Below, piece after piece: positions 52,527-61,568 of a stretch of 64,000 nt of DNA. How positions within the stretch are numbered: position 1 is the first letter of the stretch; every line of letters starts with the position of its first letter. The position numbers and the translations under genes are program-made. Origin of the DNA: an uncultured Sphingomonadaceae bacterium (GTDB lineage Bacteria; Pseudomonadota; Alphaproteobacteria; Sphingomonadales; Sphingomonadaceae); contig CANLBM010000013.1 in assembly GCA_947488845.1 (NCBI GenBank), positions 1 through 64,000 of the forward strand. Direction: 5' to 3'. The notes beneath the pieces were generated by a model. It had not been told where the DNA came from. It did not search any database and saw only the letters and a program-made list of their open reading frames with translations.

Positions 52527-52592
52527 TGTCGGGTTTCCGACAAGCTATGGAAAAACCGTCCGTTTTCCGACACAAATGACGGATTTTCGACA
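52527..52592. repeat. Three phased semi-palindromic repeats between fliC and the activator gene
   Basis: Copies at 52527-52542 (TGTCGGGTTTCCGACA, perfect six-base arms), 52557-52572 (CGTCCGTTTTCCGACA) and 52577-52592 (TGACGGATTTTCGACA). Their starts are 30 and 20 bases apart, close to whole helical turns, so a protein could bind all three on one face. The binding protein is unknown. Confidence 0.6.
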
Positions 52593-52607
52593 GTTTTATC
52601 GGCAATA

Positions 52608-52627
52608 ATCGGCAGATTCTTGCCGAT
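52608..52627. promoter_or_regulatory. Palindromic activator site at the activator's own promoter
   Basis: ATCGGCA-GATTCT-TGCCGAT, the same class as the sites at 45171-45209 and 59463-59478. It ends only seven bases before the -24 element of the sigma-54 promoter, a position suited to autorepression rather than activation. Confidence 0.6.
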
Positions 52628-52634
52628 CACCAAA

Positions 52635-52651
52635 CTGGCACGGCCATTGCA
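52635..52651 (+). promoter_or_regulatory. Sigma-54 promoter of the activator-fliEFGHIJ operon
   Basis: CTGGCACG-GCCA-TTGCA is an exact match to the sigma-54 consensus. Transcription should start near 52662, which rules out the upstream TTG start codon of the activator gene (52658). Confidence 0.88.
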
Positions 52652-52684
52652 AAGTAGTTGGCGAGCACCGGGATATTAGATCCG

Positions 52685-53986
52685 ATGCTCGGTGAACGAC
52701 GCAAGGGAATGGCCATGATCAACGATAAACTGAAGCCTAGCCTGGTCTCTAGGTTTCCAGAACTTGTCGATTTGCTAGCGAGTATTGAAACAATTCACTC
52801 GCACCCGCTGCTTTCATCTTCCGCTGAGCATCCACCCCGCACAGCCCGCGAAGCATCCAAAGATGAATGTAAAGGAGCAAAAGATCCCGTCGTGGTTTAC
52901 CGCGATGGACCGTTCCACTTCGTTCCGGCTACCCTCAGCCAACCACTGCGTATCGAATTCGGCAATGCGGACAGAGAATTTGGTCTGTCTTGCATTGTTG
53001 AATCGATGCGCGGTGGCAAGGGGCCAGCTTATGCGGACCCCAATTCGATAGCTTTATATAAATATGCCGCTCGCGTGGCGCGCAGCGATGCTAACGTCAT
53101 GATCACCGGCGAGACCGGTACCGGCAAAGAAGGCATGGCTAGATTCATCCATGAAAATAGCGAACGGGCAAACAAGCCGTTTGTCACCGTTAACTGTGCG
53201 GCAATTACCGAGTCCATGATCGAGTCCATCTTGTTCGGACATAAGAAGGGTGCCTTCACCGGCGCTTACAACAGCGCGGTTGGCCTGTTCAAGGAAGCAG
53301 ACGGCGGCACAATATTTCTCGACGAGATTACCGAGATGCCGCTCGAAAGCCAGTCCAAGCTGCTGCGCGTGCTCCAGGAAGGCGAAATACTTCCGGTGGG
53401 CGCCTCCCGTCATGAAAAGATCAATGTCCGTGTTTTTTGCGCGGCAAACCGCGACTTTGCCCAAGAAGTTGGGGCAGGGCGCTTCCGCGAGGATCTCTAC
53501 TGGCGTTTGAACGTCATGCCAGTCGATCTTCTCCCTCTTGCTCAACGGCCCGCCGATATTGTTGCCATTGCTGCATTCATGATGATCGGTTTTCAAAAAC
53601 GGAGCGAACGATTCATTTCGCTTTCCCGTTGCTGTGTCGAGCGACTGAAAGAACATAAATGGCCGGGCAATGTGCGCGAGCTATCCAATGTCCTGCAACG
53701 TGCACTGGTTATGTGCGACGGTGATCGGATTAAGGCCGACGATCTCGTCTTCTCGGGCGCCCGGTTAACAGCAACGCCGAAGCAGGATGATGTTTCAGCC
53801 AGTCATTCGTCGCGATTCATTCGCGGACGTGATCTGCACTCGATTTCCAAAAATGTCGAATATGAAGCAATCAATCAAACATTGGAAAAAACCAACGGCA
53901 ATCGCCGTGACGCCGCAAAAGAACTTGGCATCTCGGAACGCACTTTGCGTTACCGGATGGCCGATATGCGCGCGCTGGCAGCATAA
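52685..53986 (+). CDS. Sigma-54-dependent flagellar activator without receiver (FlbD/FleQ-like)
   Basis: Enhancer-binding ATPase that opens sigma-54 promoters, most likely the master activator of this cluster. The 433-aa protein has a short N-terminal region of about 110 residues without a recognisable receiver domain, a AAA+ domain with Walker A GETGTGKE (142-149) and the sigma-54 contact loop G-A-F-T-G-A (189-194), and a C-terminal Fis-type HTH ([20 protein letters not shown] near 400-425). The start is uncertain: 52685 is shown, 52715 has the better ribosome-binding site (AAGGGA). Its own promoter is sigma-54 type. fliE follows after 14 bases. Confidence 0.9.
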   Translation: MLGERRKGMAMINDKLKPSLVSRFPELVDLLASIETIHSHPLLSSSAEHPPRTAREASKDECKGAKDPVVVYRDGPFHFVPATLSQPLRIEFGNADREFGLSCIVESMRGGKGPAYADPNSIALYKYAARVARSDANVMITGETGTGKEGMARFIHENSERANKPFVTVNCAAITESMIESILFGHKKGAFTGAYNSAVGLFKEADGGTIFLDEITEMPLESQSKLLRVLQEGEILPVGASRHEKINVRVFCAANRDFAQEVGAGRFREDLYWRLNVMPVDLLPLAQRPADIVAIAAFMMIGFQKRSERFISLSRCCVERLKEHKWPGNVRELSNVLQRALVMCDGDRIKADDLVFSGARLTATPKQDDVSASHSSRFIRGRDLHSISKNVEYEAINQTLEKTNGNRRDAAKELGISERTLRYRMADMRALAA

Positions 53987-54000
53987 AGAGGAGCTAAGAA

Positions 54001-54360
54001 ATGTCTTCCGTCAATATGAATAGCCTGATGGCCGCACGTAATGCCATCCTGAACCAGAACAACGCGCTGCAGGAAATTGCCAAGAATGCCAGCCTGGCTG
54101 GACCGGGGCAAACCTCTGCTCCCGCAGAAACGGCAGGTTCGAACAATTTCTCGACCCAGCTCACCAGCGCGCTTCAGGAAGTCAATAAACTTCAAATAGC
54201 AGCAGATGAGGAAACGAAGGCCTATCAGATGGGCGAAAGCAATGACGTGGCCGCTGTTATGCTCGCGAAGCATAAAGCATCCTTGGGATTTGAGTCCACT
54301 TTGCAAGTTCGCAACAAATTATTGTCGGCCTACCAAGACATCATGAACATGCAGGTATAA
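54001..54360 (+). CDS. fliE: Hook-basal body protein FliE
   Basis: Links the MS-ring to the rod. The 119-aa protein has the FliE C-terminus (EETKAYQMGESNDVAAVMLA followed by KHKASLGFESTLQVRNKLLSAYQDIMNMQV in pattern) and a disordered N-terminal half. GAGGAG precedes the ATG. It sits between the activator gene and fliF, the usual order. Confidence 0.95.
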   Translation: MSSVNMNSLMAARNAILNQNNALQEIAKNASLAGPGQTSAPAETAGSNNFSTQLTSALQEVNKLQIAADEETKAYQMGESNDVAAVMLAKHKASLGFESTLQVRNKLLSAYQDIMNMQV

Positions 54361-54363
54361 TAG

Positions 54364-56112
54364 ATGGCCGAGCAATCATCAACTGGTCAGGCGCTGACAA
54401 CCGCGAGCCCCAATGCATTGCAGCCGGCGATCGGTAGTTATGCAAATGCGAGCGGCCCGATGGGCTGGCTCAGTGCTTTTATCAAACAGCCCGCTGTCGC
54501 GCGGGCAATGCCGCTAATCATAATGTCTTCTGTCATCTTAGCCGCCATCACTGTGTGGCTGGTTCTTCGCGAGCCACCTCAGCGTGATCTATTTCGCGGG
54601 CTGCCCGACAATGACAAGTCCGCGGTGATGCAAGCATTGCAGGTCGCCAATATTGCCTATGAAGTCGATGATGATACCGGCACACTAACGGTCAGCAAAG
54701 AAGATTACCATTCGGCTAAGATTGAACTGGCGGGCCAAGGTTTGCCAAGATCCGCGCCTAGCGGTGACACTATTATGTCCACTATGCCCATGGGCGCAAG
54801 CAGGGCGGTTGAATCGGAAAAGCTAAGAAATGCCCGCGAGATGGATTTGGCGCGTTCGATCGAAGCGATTGATAGCGTCATATCTGCGCGGGTCCATTTG
54901 GCCGTCGAACAACCTAGCATATTCTTGCGGGACAGAAATGAGCCTTCTGCTTCGGTAATATTGCATCTCGCGAGTTCAGCCAGACTTGATGAAAAAGAGA
55001 CGCAGGCAATTTTGAATCTGGTTGCCAGTTCCGTGCCCGGGCTTTCGGCATCCAACGTATCCGTGATCGATCAAAACGGCCGGCTGTTGTCGAGCAACAG
55101 CGAGGGCTTGTCCTCTGGCAGCGATACGCAACTGAAGGTGAAGGCAGCGATCGAGGACCGCTATCGCCAGTCTCTGGCCAGTTTGCTGACACCACTTGTC
55201 GGGCCCGGAAACTTCGTTGCAGAGGTCACTGCCGATGTAAATTTTGACGAAAAGCAGGCGACAAGTGAAACTTATCCGCTTGATGGCTCGGTATTGCGTT
55301 CTGAACAGGGACAAAAGTCGAACGAAATTGCTGGAAACGCCGCAGGCGGGATTCCAGGCGCGTTGGCTAACCGTCCTCCCGACGCTGCTGAGGTTGCGGA
55401 ACAACCCGGAGGAGCCGAGGAGGAGGGTGCGAATGTAGCGGAACCTCGCAGAACCAGCGAAGAATATCGCCGAAACTTTGAACTTGCCCGTGAGGTGGCG
55501 GTGACCAATCAAGCGCCGGGGCAGGTATCACGATTGTCCGTTGCAGTAGCAATCGACGACCGCGCTTTAAAAAACAAAAAATCTCCCAAGGAAATTCAGG
55601 AGATCGAAAAACTCATCAAAGGCACTGTCGGCTATAGCCTTGATCGGGGCGACCAGATTGCGGTGACGGCGCGTAGATTTAAAGCTGTAGCCGACGATCC
55701 GGTCACGGAAACCTGGTATGAAACTTCCTGGTTCAGCATGTTGATACGTAATCTGTCTGCATTATTGGTCGCCCTGCTGCTTATATTCGGCATTGGTCGT
55801 CCGGTTTTGAAACGCTGGCAAACATCTGAAAAAGCGTTGCGCTCCGGTAATAATCAAAAGGCTCTCACCGGTGACGGCGTGACGGCCGACGGCCTCAATC
55901 AAGATGGTACCGAGGATGGCGGGTCACTCGAAAATCAAACAGCAGGCGCCCTTGGTCCCCCGGTGACCATAGACATGATCACTTCGGCCAAAAGCTATCA
56001 GGAACGCGCTGTTTTGACTCAAAATTTCGTCAAACAGAACCCCGATCACGCAGCTCTGGTTGTGAAGGAGTTGCTCAAGGAATCTGATGAACTGGAAGAA
56101 GTAGATGGCTGA
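54364..56112 (+). CDS. fliF: Flagellar MS-ring protein FliF
   Basis: Forms the membrane ring on which the basal body is built. The 582-aa protein has two membrane helices, near residues 42-62 (MPLIIMSSVILAAITVWLVL) and 458-478, with periplasmic ring-building domains between them (DLFRGLPDNDKSAVMQALQ, then LARSIEAIDSVISARVHLAV, near 75-180), and a C-terminal tail that contacts FliG. Length is typical. It overlaps fliG by eight bases. Confidence 0.97.
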   Translation: MAEQSSTGQALTTASPNALQPAIGSYANASGPMGWLSAFIKQPAVARAMPLIIMSSVILAAITVWLVLREPPQRDLFRGLPDNDKSAVMQALQVANIAYEVDDDTGTLTVSKEDYHSAKIELAGQGLPRSAPSGDTIMSTMPMGASRAVESEKLRNAREMDLARSIEAIDSVISARVHLAVEQPSIFLRDRNEPSASVILHLASSARLDEKETQAILNLVASSVPGLSASNVSVIDQNGRLLSSNSEGLSSGSDTQLKVKAAIEDRYRQSLASLLTPLVGPGNFVAEVTADVNFDEKQATSETYPLDGSVLRSEQGQKSNEIAGNAAGGIPGALANRPPDAAEVAEQPGGAEEEGANVAEPRRTSEEYRRNFELAREVAVTNQAPGQVSRLSVAVAIDDRALKNKKSPKEIQEIEKLIKGTVGYSLDRGDQIAVTARRFKAVADDPVTETWYETSWFSMLIRNLSALLVALLLIFGIGRPVLKRWQTSEKALRSGNNQKALTGDGVTADGLNQDGTEDGGSLENQTAGALGPPVTIDMITSAKSYQERAVLTQNFVKQNPDHAALVVKELLKESDELEEVDG

Positions 56113-57157
56113 TACCGCAGAAAAAGATGATGTTGAAATCGCCGAACAAGGCAAACAACTGGAACTGATCACCGGACGCCAGACCGCAGCCATATTGATG
56201 CTGCTGTTCAACGACGAGGAAGCTGCCCAGATACTTGAGCGGCTCGAACCTCATGAAGTGGAAGCATTGGGTGAAGCAATGTTCAGCGTTGCCAATGTTG
56301 ATGCGACGCAGATTGACGGTTCACTGGATCGCTTTCTGTTGCTGACCATGAACCAGACAATGTTGTCCTATAAGTCCGATGAAAAAGTCAGTCGTGTTTT
56401 TCGCAAGGCTTTGGGTACTTCGCGCGCAGAGACGATTATGAATCGTTTCGCTCCCAAACGGCCCAGTAACATTGCCGAAATGCTAAAATGGATTCCGGCA
56501 AAGGATATTGCCCATCTGATAACAAGCGAACCGCCTCAGATCTCTGCGGTGCTTATGTCGTTTCTAACGCCGGAGGTGGCCGCAGAAACAATAGAATTGC
56601 TGCCTTCAGAGATTCAGGCAGATTTGATTTACCGGGTAGCGACGCTCGGGCCTGTCAGCGGTAAGGCGCTGGCTCACATCCAGGCTCTTTTGGAGAACAC
56701 GACACCTAGCGAAGCAGACACTGTTCCGCCGATGGAGGTCGGAGGCGTTCTCGACAGTGCAACGATCATCAACAATCTCCCGAAAGAACGGGGTCGGTCG
56801 TTGCTCAAGGAATTGATGAAGCGCGACAAGATAACCGCGAAACTTATTGAGGACGAGATGTTTATCTTCGCGGATCTGATGAACCTGAACAAAAAGGATA
56901 TCGGTTCTGTTGTCCGGAAAATTGACGCCAGTATCCTTGTTCCCGCGCTGCGAGGAGCTCCGAATAATCTCAAGGCCAAGATTTTTGGGGCTATGTCAAA
57001 ACGGGCGGCCGAAACCATTCAGGACGATATGGCTGAAGCGCCACCGCAACCGATGGATGCCGTCATTGCCGCACAAAAGGCCATTATTGCGGTCGCCAAA
57101 GTCATGCTCGACAACGGCGAAATAAATATAGCCGGTGCAGGAGCTGATTATGTCTGA
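56105..57157 (+). CDS. fliG: Flagellar motor switch protein FliG
   Basis: Rotor protein that receives torque from the stators. The 350-aa protein shows the three ARM-like domains: an N-terminal FliF-binding part (TGRQTAAILMLLFNDEEAAQ), a middle domain with LKWIPAKDIAHLITSEPPQI, and the C-terminal torque domain with DLMNLNKKDIGSVVRKIDAS and LRGAPNNLKAKIFGAMSKRA. It overlaps both fliF and fliH, so dosage is coupled. Confidence 0.97.
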   Translation: MADTAEKDDVEIAEQGKQLELITGRQTAAILMLLFNDEEAAQILERLEPHEVEALGEAMFSVANVDATQIDGSLDRFLLLTMNQTMLSYKSDEKVSRVFRKALGTSRAETIMNRFAPKRPSNIAEMLKWIPAKDIAHLITSEPPQISAVLMSFLTPEVAAETIELLPSEIQADLIYRVATLGPVSGKALAHIQALLENTTPSEADTVPPMEVGGVLDSATIINNLPKERGRSLLKELMKRDKITAKLIEDEMFIFADLMNLNKKDIGSVVRKIDASILVPALRGAPNNLKAKIFGAMSKRAAETIQDDMAEAPPQPMDAVIAAQKAIIAVAKVMLDNGEINIAGAGADYV

Positions 57158-57833
57158 TCTTAATTCTGCAGGTGCGTCCGGTTATGAAGAAGTAGTCCCT
57201 CTGTGGCGAACGACCACTGAACAACGAGAATTTTCTTCCTGGACCTGTGGACTGGAGCCGGAGGCAGAGGTCCGGGATAGTGAAAGCTTCACGAGCTTCG
57301 CAGGACGCAGCGAGCGTAAGGAAACGGAACCTCCTGTCGATCTGGATGCTGATATATTTGGGGTCGCGTACAAGAAAGGATGGGAAGACGGTCAGGCCGC
57401 TTTGGCGGATGAACATGCCTCGTCGAACCGAGACAGCGATGCACTGGCTGCAGCCATCCAGCATTTGAACGATTTGTCTTCGCCGGACAGTTATACATTT
57501 ATTCTATCGGCGGTGGAGTCCCTGTTCAAACGTTGCTCGGAATTGGCCGTTCCCGATCCGGTCTTATTACAAGCTTGGGCAATGCAATTGGCCGAGCTCG
57601 TGGATCAAGACCAAAAAGGGATCACGCTTGTACTCCATCCGGATGACGTCGGGCTGATTGATACCACGATATGCAAATTGGCCCTGCGGGGTGATGAATC
57701 CATGCTGCGGGGTAATTTGAAACTCAGTCATTCGGGAGGTTGGATTGAAAAAGGCTCGACAGTGGTGCTGGATGAGCTGCGCACGCTGATCGACGAGTTC
57801 AGCGGCGTCACATCGGAGCCTGGCCATGAATGA
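57150..57833 (+). CDS. fliH: Flagellar export ATPase regulator FliH
   Basis: Stator of the FliI ATPase. The 227-aa protein is acidic with an N-terminal variable part and a C-terminal FliH/HrpE-like domain (about 110-215) containing ITLVLHPDDVGLID and LKLSHSGGWIEKGSTVVLDE. The ATG at 57150 follows GCAGGAG; the GTG at 57135 would leave no ribosome-binding site. It overlaps fliG and fliI. Confidence 0.87.
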   Translation: MSDLNSAGASGYEEVVPLWRTTTEQREFSSWTCGLEPEAEVRDSESFTSFAGRSERKETEPPVDLDADIFGVAYKKGWEDGQAALADEHASSNRDSDALAAAIQHLNDLSSPDSYTFILSAVESLFKRCSELAVPDPVLLQAWAMQLAELVDQDQKGITLVLHPDDVGLIDTTICKLALRGDESMLRGNLKLSHSGGWIEKGSTVVLDELRTLIDEFSGVTSEPGHE

Positions 57834-59184
57834 TGTTGCTGCCCCGAACCCGGCCCCGGTCGGTTCTCCGGCAGCGGCTTGTGATGTGCTGGCGCGGCTT
57901 GATGATATTGGAAATGAAGCGCGATATGTCGGCAAATTGTCGGCGCATGACAACGGCATGCTGGAGGTCACTGGCTTTGAATATCCGATCGGTTATTCGG
58001 GTCGTGTGATCGCGACCGATGGCCGAGAGATCAGTGCCGAGGTTGTCGGTTTCAAGGGTTCCAGAACGCTAATGATCCCGATGGTGCAAGACGCTCCGTT
58101 GCGGAGTGGAAGTCGTGTGCTGCCCTATGCGAAATCCAATCATGCTGCAGTCGGTGAAGCCCTCTTTGGCAGGGTGATTGGGCCCATGGGAGAACCGATT
58201 GACGGCAAAGGTCCGATATTGACGACCGAAACCGTTCCATTGGCGGGGCAAGAAGGCAACGTCCTTCGGCGCGCCAGTGTTTCCAAACCCATCGACATCG
58301 GTATTCGTGCGCTAAATGGTCTGCTTACCATGGGGCAGGGACAGCGCATGGCCATTATCGCGGGCTCGGGCGTCGGCAAGTCGATGTTGATCAACCAGAT
58401 ACTGGACGGTGTTGTGGCAGACGTCGTGGTTGTCGGCTTGATTGGCGAGCGCGGCCGCGAAGTGAACGATTTTGTCAGTCGCCGCCGTGAAATAAAAGAT
58501 TCTGTGCCCACTGTAACGATTGCTGTTCCGGCCGATCACTCACCATCATCGAGATTGAAAGCCGCATATCGCGCAACGGCTGTCGCGGAATATTTCCGAT
58601 CGAAGGGTCTGTCGGTAGTTCTGGTGATCGACAGTCTTACCCGTGTTGCTCACGCGCAGCGCGAAATTGGGCTGGCCGCCGGGGAGCCTCCGACAATGAA
58701 AGGTTATCCGCCATCCGCACTGTCGCTGATTCCGCGATTGATCGAACGAGCCGGCAATGACAGCGATACCGGTGGATCAATAACCGCAATTTATACCGTG
58801 CTGGCCGATGGCGACGATTTGGATGATCCGGTCGTCGATAGTGCTCGCGCCATTGCTGACGGTCACATCATATTATCAAGGTCGTTGGCAGAACAGGGGG
58901 TTTTTCCGGCGATTGATGTGGGCAAGTCAATAAGCCGCGTCGCTGTCGATATTATCGATTCCGAACATCAGCAAGCACAACTTCATTTCAGGCGCCTTTG
59001 GTCGATTTACGAAGAAAACCGGGACCTTGTCCTGATGGGCGCATATCAAGCAGGCAATGACCCCAATATAGATGAAGCCCTAGCGAGCTGGCCAATGCTG
59101 ATCGACTATATCAAGCAGAAACCACGTGAACTGGTGGACTTCCGGACAAGCGTGACTCAGCTTTCCGGTCTGTTTGCGTCATGA
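57826..59184 (+). CDS. fliI: Flagellum-specific export ATPase FliI
   Basis: Hexameric ATPase that powers and orders flagellar protein export. The 452-aa protein has the Walker A motif GSGVGKS (180-186), Walker B in VVLVIDSLTRVAHA (about 265-278) and the FliI/F1-beta-like GEPPTMKGYPPSALSLIPRL (about 286-305). The N-terminal about 20 residues are Ala/Pro-rich. It overlaps fliH and fliJ by four to eight bases. Confidence 0.97.
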   Translation: MNDVAAPNPAPVGSPAAACDVLARLDDIGNEARYVGKLSAHDNGMLEVTGFEYPIGYSGRVIATDGREISAEVVGFKGSRTLMIPMVQDAPLRSGSRVLPYAKSNHAAVGEALFGRVIGPMGEPIDGKGPILTTETVPLAGQEGNVLRRASVSKPIDIGIRALNGLLTMGQGQRMAIIAGSGVGKSMLINQILDGVVADVVVVGLIGERGREVNDFVSRRREIKDSVPTVTIAVPADHSPSSRLKAAYRATAVAEYFRSKGLSVVLVIDSLTRVAHAQREIGLAAGEPPTMKGYPPSALSLIPRLIERAGNDSDTGGSITAIYTVLADGDDLDDPVVDSARAIADGHIILSRSLAEQGVFPAIDVGKSISRVAVDIIDSEHQQAQLHFRRLWSIYEENRDLVLMGAYQAGNDPNIDEALASWPMLIDYIKQKPRELVDFRTSVTQLSGLFAS

Positions 59185-59621
59185 AGCAGCGGGTCAGAGG
59201 GTTGCGACGGGTACTCAAGGTTCGTGATACGCAAAAGCGTCTGAAGGAGCGCGCCTTGATGCAAGCGGGCAGCCATTGTGCTTCAATGGAAGACAATGCG
59301 AGGAGAATAAAAAGCCTTCACGCCGAGACCCACAAGAGCGAGGTCGCGGTAACAGCAGGGTCCCTTGCGGCCAAGATGGAAATTTCTGATCGTTTGCTGG
59401 AGGCTTCGCATGTGGTCGAGATATCCGTTCAGGCCGCGATGCAGAATCTTGCCGCCGCTGAGCGGCAAAATTTTGCCGCTCAGGCAATCCACGATGGCAC
59501 TGAGAAACTGTTGAAATCGAAGGTTTCAATGCTCCGGAAAAAAGATGTTCGGCAAGCAGATGCATCAACTAACATATTGTATAATATAAATAATTACAAA
59601 AAGCGAGGAACGCTAAGATGA
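59181..59621 (+). CDS. fliJ: Flagellar export chaperone FliJ
   Basis: Coiled-coil protein that connects the FliI ATPase to the export gate. The 146-aa product is basic and helical throughout (LRRVLKVRDTQKRLKERALM and so on), as expected for FliJ, whose sequence is poorly conserved. Position after fliI is decisive. Its gene contains a 26-base perfect palindrome (59458-59483), which forces the residues around AERQNFAAQ. Confidence 0.85.
   Translation: MKQRVRGLRRVLKVRDTQKRLKERALMQAGSHCASMEDNARRIKSLHAETHKSEVAVTAGSLAAKMEISDRLLEASHVVEISVQAAMQNLAAAERQNFAAQAIHDGTEKLLKSKVSMLRKKDVRQADASTNILYNINNYKKRGTLR
59458..59483. promoter_or_regulatory. 26-base perfect palindrome inside fliJ (activator site)
   Basis: Half-site CTGAGCGGCAAAA with its exact complement TTTTGCCGCTCAG. 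It contains the CGGCA-N6-TGCCG element (59463-59478). A second, overlapping inverted pair TTGCCGC / GCGGCAA lies at 59449-59468. It is about 190 bases upstream of a sigma-54 promoter inside fliK. Confidence 0.65.
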
Positions 59622-60925
59622 TTGGTAAACTCATGTCCGAAGCTGCTCACTCCATAATTGGCATGTTTTCTGCAAGGTCTGCAGGTATGGAAAGCAACCC
59701 TTCAAATTCTGATTTCGGATCACTTTTGCTGTCACCGGAGGAACCACCTCAATCCGGTGCAGGTGAAACGGAAATTGAAATCTCCGATGTTGAGAGTGTC
59801 GACGCCGGGGATCTCGATGCAGTTCCAACCCAACATTGCGAGACGACCAATGTTCTGCCATTTGCCAATCAGAGCCTTGGTGGCACGATATTTGATCACA
59901 ATCGCTCGTCCGCAAAAACTGGACAGGATCAAGCCAATGCCGATCCCGTCGTTTCCGATACTCCGGACGAAGAATTGTCGCTCAAATTTAATAGAGATAC
60001 GCTGCAGAACATTCGATCAACCGCCTTTTCTGTTGATGGGGATGTCCGCCACACCACAGCGAAACCGGCATCAGACATATTGGCGTCGCCGGCAAAACTC
60101 ATTCCGGGTGGTGGCTCGCCGATTGATAGTGCGGAGGGCGCAGGAGACGCAGACCTTGCCGTTGGTCAAACGTTCAACGATCCGGCGAGCCAGCTGGAGC
60201 TGAACAAGCAGGCAGCAGCATCCGCCCATCTCGTTGCGAAGGCCGGAGAACAAAAGGATGCGCGGTCAGAGCCAGGCAAGTTTGGGTTCCGGCCTACGGC
60301 ACTCGATAATTTGCAGGTCACCACCAGTTTGCAGAAACCGGCTGTCATCGACAGCGAGTTTTTTGATCCAGCGAAGCCGGATGTGCCATCCGCAGTGAAG
60401 AGCTTCGAAACATCGATGGAGCAGCTGCCACTAGCCAATTCCTCCGCTCAACTGGCGGCTCGTGAAACCATTCAGAAGTCCGCGTCATTCGATATCTCCT
60501 CGCCCAAGGTTGCCGAAAGACTTGGTTCCGAAATTGCAGAAATTTCGGCTAACGGCGGAACGAAGAAGTTTGAGATCAATCCTCGTAATCTTGGCCGGAT
60601 GGAAATCATTTTTACCACCCGTGGGTCAAGGGAGATTATTGAAATTCAAACCGAGCATCAAGCGGCCAAGGATATCATTGCTCAACATAGCCATGCGCTA
60701 CAGGACATTTTGAAATCCCAGGGGCGTGACGATCTGACACTCCGCATCGACGTCAAGGATAATATATTCTCGTCATCAAGGCCGGATGGCGGAAATCTTG
60801 CACAGCAGGAAAGCGGCGATGGTCGTGAACAATCCGCGAGGTCGTCGCAGAATCGCCAGATCGCAAAGTCGTTCGATAGCGCTCCCGAAAGTGAATCCGT
60901 GTCCGACAATAGCCGATACGCCTGA
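59618..60925 (+). CDS. fliK: Flagellar hook-length control protein FliK
   Basis: Measures hook length and switches export to filament proteins. The 435-aa protein has a long disordered Ser/Ala/Asp-rich N-terminal part and the conserved hook-length domain at about 300-390 (SEIAEISANGGTKKFEINPR, then NLGRMEIIFTTRG and LRIDV). The overlap with fliJ supports the start at 59618; an in-frame ATG at 59687 lies at the predicted start point of the internal sigma-54 promoter and could give a shorter product. Confidence 0.9.
   Translation: MIGKLMSEAAHSIIGMFSARSAGMESNPSNSDFGSLLLSPEEPPQSGAGETEIEISDVESVDAGDLDAVPTQHCETTNVLPFANQSLGGTIFDHNRSSAKTGQDQANADPVVSDTPDEELSLKFNRDTLQNIRSTAFSVDGDVRHTTAKPASDILASPAKLIPGGGSPIDSAEGAGDADLAVGQTFNDPASQLELNKQAAASAHLVAKAGEQKDARSEPGKFGFRPTALDNLQVTTSLQKPAVIDSEFFDPAKPDVPSAVKSFETSMEQLPLANSSAQLAARETIQKSASFDISSPKVAERLGSEIAEISANGGTKKFEINPRNLGRMEIIFTTRGSREIIEIQTEHQAAKDIIAQHSHALQDILKSQGRDDLTLRIDVKDNIFSSSRPDGGNLAQQESGDGREQSARSSQNRQIAKSFDSAPESESVSDNSRYA
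59658..59674 (+). promoter_or_regulatory. Internal sigma-54 promoter within fliK
   Basis: TTGGCATG-TTTT-CTGCA, with invariant GG and GC correctly spaced. It could supply extra transcription of fliK-L-M-N-O-P-Q. The upstream palindrome in fliJ would act as its enhancer. Confidence 0.6.
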
Positions 60926-60969
60926 AAGCCATTCCCGGATTCAGAAGTTTAATTAACCCAGAGGTTCAA

Positions 60970-61545
60970 ATGTCAAAGACGAAACCAGACGATGAAAATC
61001 CCAAACCCAAGAAAAAGGGTAAACTTAAAACGGTTCTGTTCGCCACGGGCTTGATTGCCTTGCTCGGTGGTGGAGGAGCTGCCGGAGGTTTTTATGCGGC
61101 AGGAATGATCGGTGGAGATCATGAGGAACCTGAAGATCCGAACAAGCCGAAGATTATCATGAAAGACGGAACCGCCGTCAGTGAAAAAGAAGCCAGTAAC
61201 ACGACGCCGAAAGAAGCGTCCAGTGCGTTCAAGGTGACCTATCACCAGATCGAACAGCCGTTTACCTCTAATCTGTCGAATTCAGACAGCTTCGCCCAAT
61301 TGTCGTTGGCGGTTTCGACATATTATGACGAACGCGTTTTCGAAAATGTCATCAATCACGAAATTGCCATTCGATCCGCTGTTCTTATGGAATTGGGGCA
61401 GCAGGATGCGATTGAACTTGAGGCACCGGAAGGCAAGCTCAAGCTGAAGAAAAAGTTGCGCGATATTATCAATGAAACGCTGAAAGAGAAAACAGGCTTC
61501 GGTGGAATTGAGGACGTCTATTTTACCAACATGGTTGTTCAATAA
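60970..61545 (+). CDS. fliL: Flagellar basal-body-associated protein FliL
   Basis: Inner-membrane protein surrounding the stators and aiding their function. The 191-aa protein has a Lys-rich cytoplasmic N-terminus (about 1-20), a membrane helix (about 22-45: VLFATGLIALLGGGGAAGGF) and a periplasmic domain with FTSNLSNSDSFAQLSLAVST and IALEVE-like ends. 44 bases separate it from fliK; GAGG precedes the ATG. Confidence 0.93.
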   Translation: MSKTKPDDENPKPKKKGKLKTVLFATGLIALLGGGGAAGGFYAAGMIGGDHEEPEDPNKPKIIMKDGTAVSEKEASNTTPKEASSAFKVTYHQIEQPFTSNLSNSDSFAQLSLAVSTYYDERVFENVINHEIAIRSAVLMELGQQDAIELEAPEGKLKLKKKLRDIINETLKEKTGFGGIEDVYFTNMVVQ

Positions 61546-61568
61546 GCGCGTTTGAAAGTAGCAATATC

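Noticed and set aside
52658..52684. TTG start for the sigma-54 activator
   Set aside because: It lies upstream of the transcription start expected from the sigma-54 promoter at 52635-52651.
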